Positions 56,647 to 64,000 of a stretch of DNA of 64,000 bases are shown here, one piece after another. The stretch is from NCBI RefSeq assembly GCF_022829405.1, contig NZ_JAKSXW010000038.1, positions 1 to 64,000 on the forward strand. Direction: 5' to 3'. This stretch comes from Methylobacterium sp. J-076 (GTDB lineage Bacteria > Pseudomonadota > Alphaproteobacteria > Rhizobiales > Beijerinckiaceae). Position numbers and translations under genes: made by a program. Within the stretch, counting starts at the first letter, position 1. Every line of letters begins with the position of its first letter. The notes beneath the pieces were generated by a model. It saw nothing but the letters and a program-made list of their open reading frames with translations, was not told where the DNA came from and did not search any database.

Positions 56647-57166
56647 CCGCGCAGCCAGTCCGGAGCGGTGCACGTGGAGCATCTGCGGAATTCCGATCCG
56701 GACGGGATGCCCCGGATGCGCAGAGACCGGGTCATGGGGAACCGCCGCGATCTCAACCACGCCTAACGCTCCTTCGTCCGCGCCGGTTCCGCTGCGACGC
56801 ACAAACGAGGCCACTTTTCCGGTTAATCTCGGGTTTATCGGCCGCTGCAATGCAGAATGGAAGTTGTATTTTCTGCGTCGCCCCCTCTCCGCGAACTTTG
56901 CCGCAGTGCCGTAGCGCGCCCCTAGGTCCGGCCGCGCCGGGAACAAGGCCGCCCCACGGGACGAACGCTTGATCCCCGGGAAGCTGTTGCTATCTTGGCA
57001 CACAGTCGGGCCGCCGGCCGCGGGACATCCGCCGCGCCGGGGCGCTGCCTCGACTTTGCCCGAGACCGCACACAGACTCGTCGCGGTCGGGCCCGGGCTG
57101 CCGCGTCGTTCACGCGATGGCAATCCGGATGGAAGCATAATCCGCGACGAATATGGGGGAACGACT
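56647..57166. promoter_or_regulatory. Divergent promoter region between glgA and glgP
   Basis: 520 bp without a supported gene. It holds the GGAAC-N17-CGTT element facing glgA (56765-56790), an AT-richer core at 56815-56880, and GGGGGA eight bases before the glgP GTG. The frames that stay open here upstream of both genes are not protein-like. Confidence 0.55.
56765..56790 (-). promoter_or_regulatory. Candidate EcfG/RpoE2 general-stress promoter of glgA
   Basis: On the minus strand GGAAC (56790-56786) is followed by 17 bases and CGTT (56768-56765), i.e. GGAAC-N19-TT, an exact match to the alphaproteobacterial general-stress sigma consensus. It lies 119 bp upstream of the chosen glgA start. 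It implies that glycogen synthesis by GlgA rises with the general stress response. Confidence 0.6.
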
Positions 57167-59689
57167 GTGTTAACCGACGTTCTGACGCGCGCCGCCTCGT
57201 CGACCGTCTCGCCCGATACCGGGCGTGACGAGATGAAAACCATGGCGATCCCGGCGATGAGCAAACCCCTCCATACCGGCGACGCGGTGGTCGACCTGCG
57301 CGAGGCGATCAGGGGCAAGCTCGGCCTCGTGCTCGGCACCACACCGGAGACCGCCCGCCCCCGCGACTGGTTCGTCGCCACGGCGCTGGCCCTGCGCGAC
57401 CGGATCGCCGAGGCCGGCCTGCCGCAGGGCGGGCAGATCCCGCACAAGCGGGTCTACTACCTCTCCCTCGAATTCCTCATCGGCCAGCTGATGTCGGACG
57501 CCCTCAACAACCTCGGCCTCACCGAGACGGTGCGCGAGGCGCTGGGCCAGCTCGGCATCGACCTCGACGCCGTGCAGGACGCCGAGCCCGACGCCGCCCT
57601 CGGCAACGGCGGCCTCGGCCGGCTCGCCGCCTGCTTCATGGAGAGCATGGCGAGCCTGAAGATCCCGGCGGTCGGCTACGGCATCCGCTACGACCACGGC
57701 CTGTTCCGCCAGTCCTTCAAGGACGGCTGGCAGCAGGAGGCGCCGGAGACGTGGCTCTCCGAGGGCAACCCGTGGGAGTTCCCCCGGCGCGAGACGACCT
57801 ACCGGATCGGCTTCGGCGGCGGCGTGACCATGTCGGCCTCGGGCGAGGGGATCGCCCGGCGCTGGCAGCCGGCCGAGACCGTGCTGGCGGTGGCCCACGA
57901 CGTGCCGGTGGTCGGCTGGCGGGGGTGCCAGGTCAACAGCCTGCGCCTGTGGAAGGCCGAAGCCGAGGCCCCCATCGACCTCGCCGCCTTCAACGGCGGC
58001 GACCATGTCGGCGCCCTGAGCCAGCGGATGCGGGCCGAGGCGATCTCCCGGGTGCTCTATCCGAGCGACGCCTCCGCCGCCGGCCAGGAGCTGCGCCTGC
58101 GCCAGGAATACTTCTTCACCTCCGCCTCGCTGCAGGACCTCCTCGCCCGGCACCGGGCCGAGCGCGGAGACCTGCGCTCCCTGCCCGACCACGCGGCGAT
58201 CCAGCTCAACGACACCCACCCGGCCATCGCCGTGCCGGAGCTGATGCGCCTCCTCACCGACGACCACGGCCTCTCCTGGGAGGATGCGTGGCACGTGACC
58301 ACCCACACCCTGCACTACACAAACCACACCCTCCTGCCCGAGGCGCTGGAGACCTGGCCGGTGGAGCTGATGGAGCGGCTGCTGCCGCGCCACATGCAGA
58401 TCATCTACCTGATCAACTGGATGCACCTCGAGGAGCAGGGCAAGAACGGCCAGGGCGACGCCGCCCACCTCGCCTCCGTCTCGCTGATCGACGAGTCGCA
58501 CGGGCGCCGGGTGCGGATGGGCCACCTCGCCTTCCACGGGGCCCGGCGGGTGAACGGGGTCTCGGCCCTGCACACCGACCTGATGCGCTCCACGGTGTTC
58601 TCCGACCTGCACGCCCTCGACCCGGACAAGATCGTCAACAAGACCAACGGCATCACCTTCCGGCGCTGGCTGCACACCGCCAACCCCGGCCTCACCCGGC
58701 TCGCCGTCGAGACCCTGGGCGAGGGCGTGCTCGACAACCCCGAGTTGCTCACCGGCCTCGAGCCATTCGCGCAGGATGCGGGCTTCGTGGCCCGCTACCG
58801 GGCGGTGCGCCGGCAGCGCAAGGAGGCGCTCGCCGCCCTCGTCGCCGACCGCACGGGGATCGACATCGACCCCGACGCCCTCTTCGATGTGCAGGTGAAG
58901 CGCATCCACGAATACAAGCGCCAGTTGCTCAACGTCGTGGAGACGGTGGCGCTGTATCAGGCGATCAAGGCCGAGCCGCACCGGGACTGGACCCCGCGGG
59001 TCAAGATCTTCGCCGGCAAGGCGGCGCCGAGCTACGTCCAGGCGAAGCTGATCATCAAGCTCGCCGCCGACGTGGCCCGGGCCGTCAACGACGACCCGGT
59101 GGTGGCGGGCCGGCTGAAGGTGGTGTTCCTGCCGAACTACTCGGTGAGCCTCGCGGAGGCGATCATCCCGGCTGCCGACCTCTCCGAGCAGATCTCGACC
59201 GCGGGGCTCGAAGCCTCCGGCACCGGCAACATGAAGTTCGCCCTCAACGGCGCGCTCACGGTGGGCACCCTCGACGGGGCCAACATCGAGATCCGCGACG
59301 ATGTCGGGGCGGACAACATCTTCATCTTCGGCCTCGACGCGGCGGGCGTCACCGCCCGCAAGGCGGTGCCGGGCTACGCGAAGGCGGCGATCGAGGCGTC
59401 CCCGCGCCTCGCGGCGGCCCTCGACATGATCGCCTCCGGGCGGTTCTCGCCGGAGGAGCCGGGCCGGTTCCGCCCCCTCACCGACGACCTGCGCGGCCGC
59501 GACCCCTACCTGCTGACCGCCGACTTCGACGATTACTGGCGGACCCAGCGGGCCATCGACGCCGCGTGGCGCGACCCGGCCACGTGGTGGGCCAAGGCGA
59601 TCCGCAACACGGCGCGGATGGCGTGGTTCTCCTCCGACCGGTCGATGCGCGAATACGCCGACGAGATCTGGCGCGTCCGCCTGGGCTGA
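57167..59689 (+). CDS. glgP: Glycogen (maltodextrin) phosphorylase
   Basis: 840 aa from the GTG at 57167 (GGGGGA eight bases upstream), the family length; ATGs at 57232-57262 are possible alternatives. GT35 landmarks are YYLSLEFLIGQLMSDALNNLGL (in part), ALGNGGLGRLAACFMES, GYGIRYDHGLF, INDTHPAIAVPE-type QLNDTHPAIAVPELMR, and the PLP-lysine loop EASGTGNMKFALNGALTVGT with Lys690. It phosphorolyses terminal alpha-1,4 bonds to glucose-1-phosphate. It is divergent from glgA, so synthesis and breakdown are controlled from one 520-bp region. A strong hairpin follows at 59704. Confidence 0.96.
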   Translation: MLTDVLTRAASSTVSPDTGRDEMKTMAIPAMSKPLHTGDAVVDLREAIRGKLGLVLGTTPETARPRDWFVATALALRDRIAEAGLPQGGQIPHKRVYYLSLEFLIGQLMSDALNNLGLTETVREALGQLGIDLDAVQDAEPDAALGNGGLGRLAACFMESMASLKIPAVGYGIRYDHGLFRQSFKDGWQQEAPETWLSEGNPWEFPRRETTYRIGFGGGVTMSASGEGIARRWQPAETVLAVAHDVPVVGWRGCQVNSLRLWKAEAEAPIDLAAFNGGDHVGALSQRMRAEAISRVLYPSDASAAGQELRLRQEYFFTSASLQDLLARHRAERGDLRSLPDHAAIQLNDTHPAIAVPELMRLLTDDHGLSWEDAWHVTTHTLHYTNHTLLPEALETWPVELMERLLPRHMQIIYLINWMHLEEQGKNGQGDAAHLASVSLIDESHGRRVRMGHLAFHGARRVNGVSALHTDLMRSTVFSDLHALDPDKIVNKTNGITFRRWLHTANPGLTRLAVETLGEGVLDNPELLTGLEPFAQDAGFVARYRAVRRQRKEALAALVADRTGIDIDPDALFDVQVKRIHEYKRQLLNVVETVALYQAIKAEPHRDWTPRVKIFAGKAAPSYVQAKLIIKLAADVARAVNDDPVVAGRLKVVFLPNYSVSLAEAIIPAADLSEQISTAGLEASGTGNMKFALNGALTVGTLDGANIEIRDDVGADNIFIFGLDAAGVTARKAVPGYAKAAIEASPRLAAALDMIASGRFSPEEPGRFRPLTDDLRGRDPYLLTADFDDYWRTQRAIDAAWRDPATWWAKAIRNTARMAWFSSDRSMREYADEIWRVRLG

Positions 59690-59703
59690 GAGGCCGTCGG
59701 ACT

Positions 59704-59728
59704 CCCAGGGGCCCCCAAGGCCCCTGGG
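59704..59728 (+). terminator. Hairpin after glgP
   Basis: CCCAGGGGCC-CCCAA-GGCCCCTGGG, a perfect 10-bp stem 15 bases after the glgP stop codon, followed by a G-rich stretch and no T run. It is probably a terminator or mRNA-stabilising hairpin. Confidence 0.5.
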
Positions 59729-59784
59729 TGGGGGGCGGGGGCAAGACCCCGGCCTCGCACTCCCCTCTACCTCCACAGGCGATC

Positions 59785-60168
59785 ATGTCGTCAGATCGAC
59801 CCGGATGGCGTAGTCAGCAGGCCATGCTCACCCTCTTTCGCCTCGCCTTCTGGACGATCCTGGCGGTCCTGGTTTTCGTGACCCTGTCGCCCATCGGCCT
59901 GCGGCCCGAAGTGGGGCCCGCCAACCTGGAGCGGAGCGTCGCCTATCTCCTGTTCGGGGGATTGGCGGCGCTCGCGTTCCCGCGGCACCGCATCGCGATC
60001 CTCGTGGCGGTCATCGCCGTCGCCGGCCTCCTCGAAGCCGGACAGGGCCTCGCGGCCAGCCGCCACGGCCGGATCGGCGACTTCCTGGTGAAGGCCGGGA
60101 GCGGGGCCGCCGGATGGCTCGCCGCCTCCGCGCTGATCGCGATGGCGGCCCGGCCGAAGGCGGGCTGA
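59785..60168 (+). CDS. VanZ-like family membrane protein
   Basis: 127 aa from the ATG at 59785; an ATG at 59824 is equally possible and starts right before the first membrane segment. Four hydrophobic segments are visible. The second half has the VanZ-like pattern in which acidic and Gly residues lie inside helices: FVTLSPIGLRP, ERSVAYLLFGGLAALAFP and LLEAGQGLAASRHGRIGDFLVKAGSGAAGW (in parts). VanZ of enterococci lowers teicoplanin susceptibility; the role of the proteobacterial relatives is unknown. It stands alone between glgP and the convergent rlmN. Confidence 0.82.
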   Translation: MSSDRPGWRSQQAMLTLFRLAFWTILAVLVFVTLSPIGLRPEVGPANLERSVAYLLFGGLAALAFPRHRIAILVAVIAVAGLLEAGQGLAASRHGRIGDFLVKAGSGAAGWLAASALIAMAARPKAG

Positions 60169-60189
60169 CCCCGCCCCGCGGCGTCGCCC

Positions 60190-61470
60190 TCAATCCTCGT
60201 CGCTGATGTAGAGCCCTTCGGCGATGCCGTCCTCCAGCATCATCCGGGCGCGGACGCGCAGCTTCTCGGTCTCGCTCTTGAGCTGGCCGCAGGCGGCGAG
60301 GATGTCCCGGCCCCGGGGCGTGCGCACCGGCGAGGCGTAGCCGGCGTTGAACACGATCTCCGAGAACCGCTCGATCCGGTCCCAGTCGGAGCACGCGTAG
60401 CGGCTGCCGGGCCAGGGGTTGAACGGGATCAGGTTGATCTTGGCCGGGATGCCCTTGAGCAGCCGCACCAGCTCCTTCGCGTCCGCATCGGAATCGTTGA
60501 CGCCCTTCAGCATCACGTACTCGAAGGTGATGCGCCGGGCGTTGTTGAGCCCCGGATAGGCCCGGCACGCGGCGAGCAGATCGCGGATCGGATACTTGCG
60601 GTTGAGCGGCACGAGCTCGTCGCGCAGGTCGTCGCGCACCGCGTGGAGGGAGATCGCCAGCATGGCGTTCGCCTCCGCGCCGAGGCGGGGGATCTGCGGC
60701 ACGACGCCGGATGTGGAGACGGTGATCCGCCGCCGGGACAGGCCGAGGCCCTCCTGGTCCGCCATCACCCCCACCGCATCGACCACCGCGTCGAAGTTGT
60801 AGAGGGGCTCGCCCATGCCCATGAACACGATGTTGGTGACGAGGCGGCCGACCTCGCCGCCGCCGGCCGCATCGCGGCTCGGCATCTGGCCGGTCCAGTC
60901 GCCGAGCTCGTCCCGGGCGACGACGAGTTGCTGGACGATCTCGGCGGCCGAGAGGTTGCGCACGAGGCGCTGGGTGCCGGTGTGGCAGAACGAGCAGGTG
61001 AGGGTGCAGCCGACTTGGCTGGACACGCAGAGCGTCCCGCGGTCCGGGCCAGGGATGTAGACGCACTCGATCTCGGCGCCGCGGTTGTGCTCCTGCGCGT
61101 TGGTCGGCGCCATGCGCAGCAGCCACTTGCGGGTGCCGTCGCGGGAGACCTGCCGGCTGACGACCTCCGGGCGCTCCAGGGTGAAGTGCTGGGCGAGTTC
61201 GGCCTTCAGGCCTTTCCCGATGGTGGTCATCTCGCCGAAGTCGGTGGCGCCCCGGAGGTTGATCCAGTGCCAGACCTGGCCCGCACGCATCCGGCTCTCG
61301 CGCTCGGGTACGCCGGCCTCGATGAGGCGGGCCTTCAGGTCGTCGCGGGTGAGGCCGACGAGGGAGAGCTTCCGGCCGGGGAGGGCGGTGCGCTCGGGCC
61401 GGAACTCGGGGGTCTTCTCAATGGCGGAAAGAGCAGCCACACGGCCGCTGTCGAGCGACGGCGTCGCCAT
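60190..61470 (-). CDS. rlmN: 23S rRNA (adenine2503-C2)/tRNA methyltransferase
   Basis: 426 aa. The radical-SAM cluster motif CTLTCSFC (Cys155, Cys159, Cys162) lies in the middle, followed by [11 protein letters not shown], the SAM-binding region [18 protein letters not shown], and the methyl-carrying cysteine near the C-terminus in [10 protein letters not shown]. The N-terminal helical domain is longer than in Escherichia coli (about 384 aa), as is common in alphaproteobacteria. It methylates A2503 of 23S rRNA and A37 of some tRNAs. It is a single-gene unit. Confidence 0.96.
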   Translation of the reverse strand: MATPSLDSGRVAALSAIEKTPEFRPERTALPGRKLSLVGLTRDDLKARLIEAGVPERESRMRAGQVWHWINLRGATDFGEMTTIGKGLKAELAQHFTLERPEVVSRQVSRDGTRKWLLRMAPTNAQEHNRGAEIECVYIPGPDRGTLCVSSQVGCTLTCSFCHTGTQRLVRNLSAAEIVQQLVVARDELGDWTGQMPSRDAAGGGEVGRLVTNIVFMGMGEPLYNFDAVVDAVGVMADQEGLGLSRRRITVSTSGVVPQIPRLGAEANAMLAISLHAVRDDLRDELVPLNRKYPIRDLLAACRAYPGLNNARRITFEYVMLKGVNDSDADAKELVRLLKGIPAKINLIPFNPWPGSRYACSDWDRIERFSEIVFNAGYASPVRTPRGRDILAACGQLKSETEKLRVRARMMLEDGIAEGLYISDED

Positions 61471-61673
61471 GGTGATGCGGATCCCTTCGGTTGAAGGGAC
61501 CTCATATAGTCGATCTCGTGGGCGGATGCGACCTGGTGCATCGATCCAGACGAAGGCGTCAGCCGTGTCTGGAAAAATTGATGCGAAAACAAGGAGCTAG
61601 GGCAGATACGCATGAACGAAGTGAGTGCGTGACCGCACTAGCGGGCCGCATGCCAGCTTTCTCCCGATCATCA

Positions 61674-61782
61674 CCTCATCCTGAGGTGCCCGCATCAGCG
61701 GGCCTCGAAGGAGGGCTCCAGAAAGCTCCGTGATCCCTGGAGCCCTCCTTCGCGGCGGCTGACGCCGCACCTCAGGATGAGG
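61674..61782. repeat. 109-bp extragenic palindrome
   Basis: CCTCATCCTGAGGTGC (61674-61689) pairs with GCACCTCAGGATGAGG (61767-61782), and inner arms GAAGGAGGGCTCCAG and CTGGAGCCCTCCTTCG also pair. The whole element can form one long hairpin. It lies in the 356-bp gap between rlmN and grxD, which holds no supported gene. Elements with these arms occur scattered through genomes of this order. It may terminate the grxD transcript, whose stop lies 45 bp away. Confidence 0.85.
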
Positions 61783-61826
61783 AGGAGTGTAGGGTCACCC
61801 CTCACAGGAGGGGTGCCCGGCCCCGA

Positions 61827-62165
61827 TCAGGCGGCGGCGGTCTTCACCGGCACACCCTTCTCGGCGAGGAAGGTCTGCAGCTCGCCCGACTGGAACATCT
61901 CGCGGGTGATGTCGCAGCCGCCGACGAACTCGCCCTTCACGTAGATCTGGGGGATGGTCGGCCAGTTCGAGAAGGCCTTGATGCCCTCGCGGATGCCCTG
62001 GTCGGCCAGGACGTTCACGCCCTTGAACGGCACGCCGAGGTAGGTGAGGATCTGCACCACCTGCCCCGAGAAACCGCATTGCGGCATCTGCGGCGTGCCC
62101 TTCATGAAGACCACCACGTCCTGGGAGGCGATCTCGTTCTGGATGGTCGCGTTGGCGTCGGTCAT
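61827..62165 (-). CDS. grxD: Grx4-family monothiol glutaredoxin
   Basis: 112 aa with the monothiol CGFS motif (Cys30) after MKGTPQMPQ, and the glutathione-binding WPTIPQIYVKGEFVGGCDI. Such proteins bind a [2Fe-2S] cluster shared with glutathione, often as a heterodimer with BolA, and pass clusters to acceptors or sense iron. AAGGA lies upstream of the ATG. The BolA-family gene lies upstream on the same strand, separated here by a DUF29 gene; all three and purL are closely spaced and probably share a transcript. Confidence 0.96.
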   Translation of the reverse strand: MTDANATIQNEIASQDVVVFMKGTPQMPQCGFSGQVVQILTYLGVPFKGVNVLADQGIREGIKAFSNWPTIPQIYVKGEFVGGCDITREMFQSGELQTFLAEKGVPVKTAAA

Positions 62166-62194
62166 CGAAGAGTCCTTGTTTCCGTAACGGTGAT

Positions 62195-62701
62195 CTAGTG
62201 ACGGTCGGGCGGGGATTTCAACACGGCGGCGAGGCGTTCGAGACCGCGATCCATGTCGAAGTCGGGTGCCGTCAGTTCTTCGGGCGTGAACGGCAGGCGA
62301 TCGGGCAGGCCGGCGATGAGGGAATCTCCGAACTCATCGAGCGCCGCCCGGGCGAGCCTGATGGAGCGCGCCCAGAGGCGGTCCCAGTCGATCCGCTGGC
62401 GCATCGAGCGGCGATACGTCTTCTCGGCGGCCGCGTGGTGCAGGAGCACTTCCGTTCGCCACGAACGGGTCGATTGCGCGGAGGGAGCCGACGCATATTT
62501 CAGGATGTGGATCAGCATCTGGGCGAGGGCGCTCTCCACCCGCTCGATATCGGACCGCCCCACGCTCTCGATCTCCTCGATCACGTTCTCCCAATCGACC
62601 GCGTTCGACAGGTCGCTCCGGGCGGCGAGGGCGCGCAGGGCCGCCACCTGTTCGTCGGCCCAGGTCACGATGTCGTCGTCGTAGAGGGTCGGCCGGTCCA
62701 T
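62195..62701 (-). CDS. DUF29 family protein
   Basis: 168 aa, all-helical. It starts LYDDDIVTWADEQVAALRAL and continues DWENVIEEIESVGRSDIERVES, the DUF29 signature (LY..D...W...Q...LR, then D..N..EEIE..GRS), ending with PFTPEELTAPDF. The family is common in cyanobacteria and alphaproteobacteria; its function is unknown. It sits 23 bp after the bolA-like gene and 29 bp before grxD, within what is normally a direct bolA-grxD pair. Confidence 0.92.
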   Translation of the reverse strand: MDRPTLYDDDIVTWADEQVAALRALAARSDLSNAVDWENVIEEIESVGRSDIERVESALAQMLIHILKYASAPSAQSTRSWRTEVLLHHAAAEKTYRRSMRQRIDWDRLWARSIRLARAALDEFGDSLIAGLPDRLPFTPEELTAPDFDMDRGLERLAAVLKSPPDRH

Positions 62702-62724
62702 CGGGAGCGCCTCCGCGGGGGGCC

Positions 62725-62961
62725 TCAATCCTGCGGGAGGCCCGTGGTCAGCGCAAGGGCGTGGAGCACACCCCCCATGCGCCCCTGGAGGGCGCCGTAG
62801 ACCATCTGGTGCTGGGCCACCCGGGTCTTGCCCTTGAAGGCGGCGGAGAGGACGGTGGCGGCGTAGTGGTCGCCGTCCCCGGCGAGGTCGCGGATCTCGA
62901 CCTTCGCGTCGGGCAGGGCCTCGACGATCATGCGCTCGATCTCGCGGGCATCCATCGGCAT
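62725..62961 (-). CDS. bolA: BolA-family protein
   Basis: 78 aa (start at 62961, or 62955 without the first two residues). It has the class II KH-like BolA fold: IERMIVEALPDAKVEIRDL, DHYAATVLSAAFKGKTRVAQHQMVYGALQG (in parts: DHYAATVLS, VAQHQMVY) with the conserved His that can bind an iron-sulfur cluster with Grx4. It probably works with GrxD in iron-sulfur trafficking or iron sensing. It starts 18 bp after the purL stop codon, the order common in alphaproteobacteria. Confidence 0.93.
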   Translation of the reverse strand: MPMDAREIERMIVEALPDAKVEIRDLAGDGDHYAATVLSAAFKGKTRVAQHQMVYGALQGRMGGVLHALALTTGLPQD

Positions 62962-62979
62962 GGAACGATTCTCCGAAAT

Positions 62980-64000
62980 TCAGGCGGCGGGGGCGGCGGG
63001 CTGGCTCGCCATGTAGGCCGGCATCCAGCCCTCGTGGGCCTCGCGGAGGTCGGCGACGGCGATGGTCTCGCCGCCGGGCAGGGTCAGGCGGTCGGAGCCG
63101 GTGATGCCCACGACCGCGGCGGCGATGCCCTGCGCCGCGGCGCTGGTGAGCAGGTCGGCGGCGGTCTCGGGCGCCACGGCGATCAGGTAGCGGCCCTGGT
63201 CCTCGCCGAACAGGTAGGCGTGGGCCGGCAGGTCCACCGGCACGTCCGGCAGGGCCGCGCCGAGGCCGCCCGCCATCGCCATCTCGGCCAGGGCGACGGC
63301 GAGGCCGCCGTCCGACAGGTCGTGGACAGTATCGACCGTGCCCGCGACGATCAGCCCGCGCACGAAATCGCCGTGGCGGCGCTCCAGGGCGAGGTCCACC
63401 GGCGGGGGCGCGCCCTCCTCGCGGCCCTCGACCACCGCGAGGTAGGCCGACTGGCCGAGCCAGCCTTCGCCCGCCCCGATCAGCACCAGGGCGTCGCCCT
63501 CGCGCTTCAGGGCGATGGTGGCGTGGCGGGTGACGTCGTCGAGCACGCCGACGCCGCCGATGGTCGGGGTGGGCAGGATGCCGACGCCGTTGGTCTCGTT
63601 GTAGAGGGAGACGTTGCCGGACACGACCGGGAAGTCGAGCGCCCGGCACGCCTCGCCGATGCCCTGGAGGCAGCCGACGAGCTGGCCCATCACCTCCGGC
63701 TTCTCCGGGTTGCCGAAGTTGAGGTTGTCGGTGATGGCGAGGGGGCGCCCGCCCACCGCCGAGATGTTGCGCCACGCCTCGGCCACCGCCTGCCGGCCGC
63801 CCTCGACCGGGTCGGCCTCGCAGTAGCGCGGCGTCACGTCGCAGGTGATGGCGAGGCCCTTGGGGCCGTCCTCGATCCGTACGATGGCCGCGTCGCCGCC
63901 AGGCTTCTGCACGGTGTTGCCGAGGATGAAGTGGTCGTACTGCTCGTAGACCCAGCGCTTCGAGGCGAGGTCCGGCGCGGCCACGAGACGCTTCAGCGCG
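62980..64000 (-). CDS. purL: Phosphoribosylformylglycinamidine synthase subunit II, C-terminal part, cut by window edge
   Basis: 340 codons are visible, open through the right edge; an apparent start at 63984 is internal. KRWVYEQYDHFILGNTV, GGDAAIVRIEDG, LAITDNLNFGNPEKPEVMGQ (in part), VSGNVSLYNET, PTPTIGGVGVLDD and VHDLSDGGLAVALAEMA are the AIR-synthase-like repeats of PurL. It converts FGAR to FGAM with ATP and ammonia from the PurQ subunit in purine synthesis. The downstream genes are a BolA-family gene, a DUF29 gene and grxD. Confidence 0.96.
   Translation of the reverse strand, partial: ALKRLVAAPDLASKRWVYEQYDHFILGNTVQKPGGDAAIVRIEDGPKGLAITCDVTPRYCEADPVEGGRQAVAEAWRNISAVGGRPLAITDNLNFGNPEKPEVMGQLVGCLQGIGEACRALDFPVVSGNVSLYNETNGVGILPTPTIGGVGVLDDVTRHATIALKREGDALVLIGAGEGWLGQSAYLAVVEGREEGAPPPVDLALERRHGDFVRGLIVAGTVDTVHDLSDGGLAVALAEMAMAGGLGAALPDVPVDLPAHAYLFGEDQGRYLIAVAPETAADLLTSAAAQGIAAAVVGITGSDRLTLPGGETIAVADLREAHEGWMPAYMASQPAAPAA

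Noticed and set aside
56940..56970. EcfG promoter for glgP
   Set aside because: GGAAC occurs at 56940-56944, but no TT falls at 18 or 19 bases; the nearest is at 24, so spacing does not fit.

Overview
The window looks like chromosome from a GC-rich alphaproteobacterium of the Hyphomicrobiales, most likely Methylobacterium/Methylorubrum or a close relative. This rests on base composition, on the aerobic-type cobalamin genes (cobO, cobQ, cobD, cobC), on the purL-bolA-grxD order, on small DUF3618/DUF2171/YciE-type stress proteins, and on GGAAC-type (EcfG/RpoE2) promoters. The genus is inferred; no methanol-oxidation genes are present.

Layout. 1-2646: edge of an envelope-polysaccharide locus (bacterial sugar transferase, cut by the window edge), then a three-gene cassette: a Gly-rich secreted protein with a sortase-type C-terminal tail, an exosortase-like membrane cysteine transpeptidase, and a translationally coupled small exported protein. 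3493-4806: YciE ferritin-like and DUF2171 stress genes and a small hypothetical. 5008-12198: SMP-30/gluconolactonase-like protein, a subtilisin autotransporter and a GH63-type glucosidase. 12249-18351: LysR regulator, hydroxyisobutyrate-dehydrogenase-like protein, aldehyde dehydrogenase, DUF3100 permease and M20 amidohydrolase. 18644-25913: tRNA-Glu and a cobalamin cluster (cobU-cobO-cobQ, then cobD and cobC divergent), interrupted by five tandem copies of a 116-bp repeat, an MFS permease and a 58-aa membrane protein. 25941-30801: MFS permease, a small hypothetical, malonyl-CoA decarboxylase and malonyl-CoA synthetase. 31102-33257: four small envelope-stress genes on the minus strand behind a candidate EcfG promoter.

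33644-60168 is the core of the window: a storage-glucan and trehalose gene block. It carries otsA, glgX, treZ, a MalQ-TreY fusion, an amylase-GlgE fusion, a TreS-maltokinase fusion, glgB, glgA (minus strand, behind a candidate EcfG promoter) and glgP. Together these encode three trehalose routes (OtsA; TreY/TreZ from glucan; TreS from maltose), the GlgE route from trehalose through maltose-1-phosphate back to glucan, branching, synthesis and degradation. Neither otsB nor glgC is in the window. Two type II toxin-antitoxin-like pairs (PIN; Phd/PemK) and a 193-bp palindromic element sit inside the block.

60190-64000: rlmN, a palindromic repeat, then grxD, a DUF29 gene, bolA and the 3' part of purL, all on the minus strand.

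The most unusual items are the exosortase-like cassette with palindromes in its leader, the paired candidate EcfG promoters that would place glgA and the envelope operon under the general stress response, the concentration of multidomain fusions in glucan/trehalose metabolism, and the 116-bp repeat array with A-B-A-B-B unit types.
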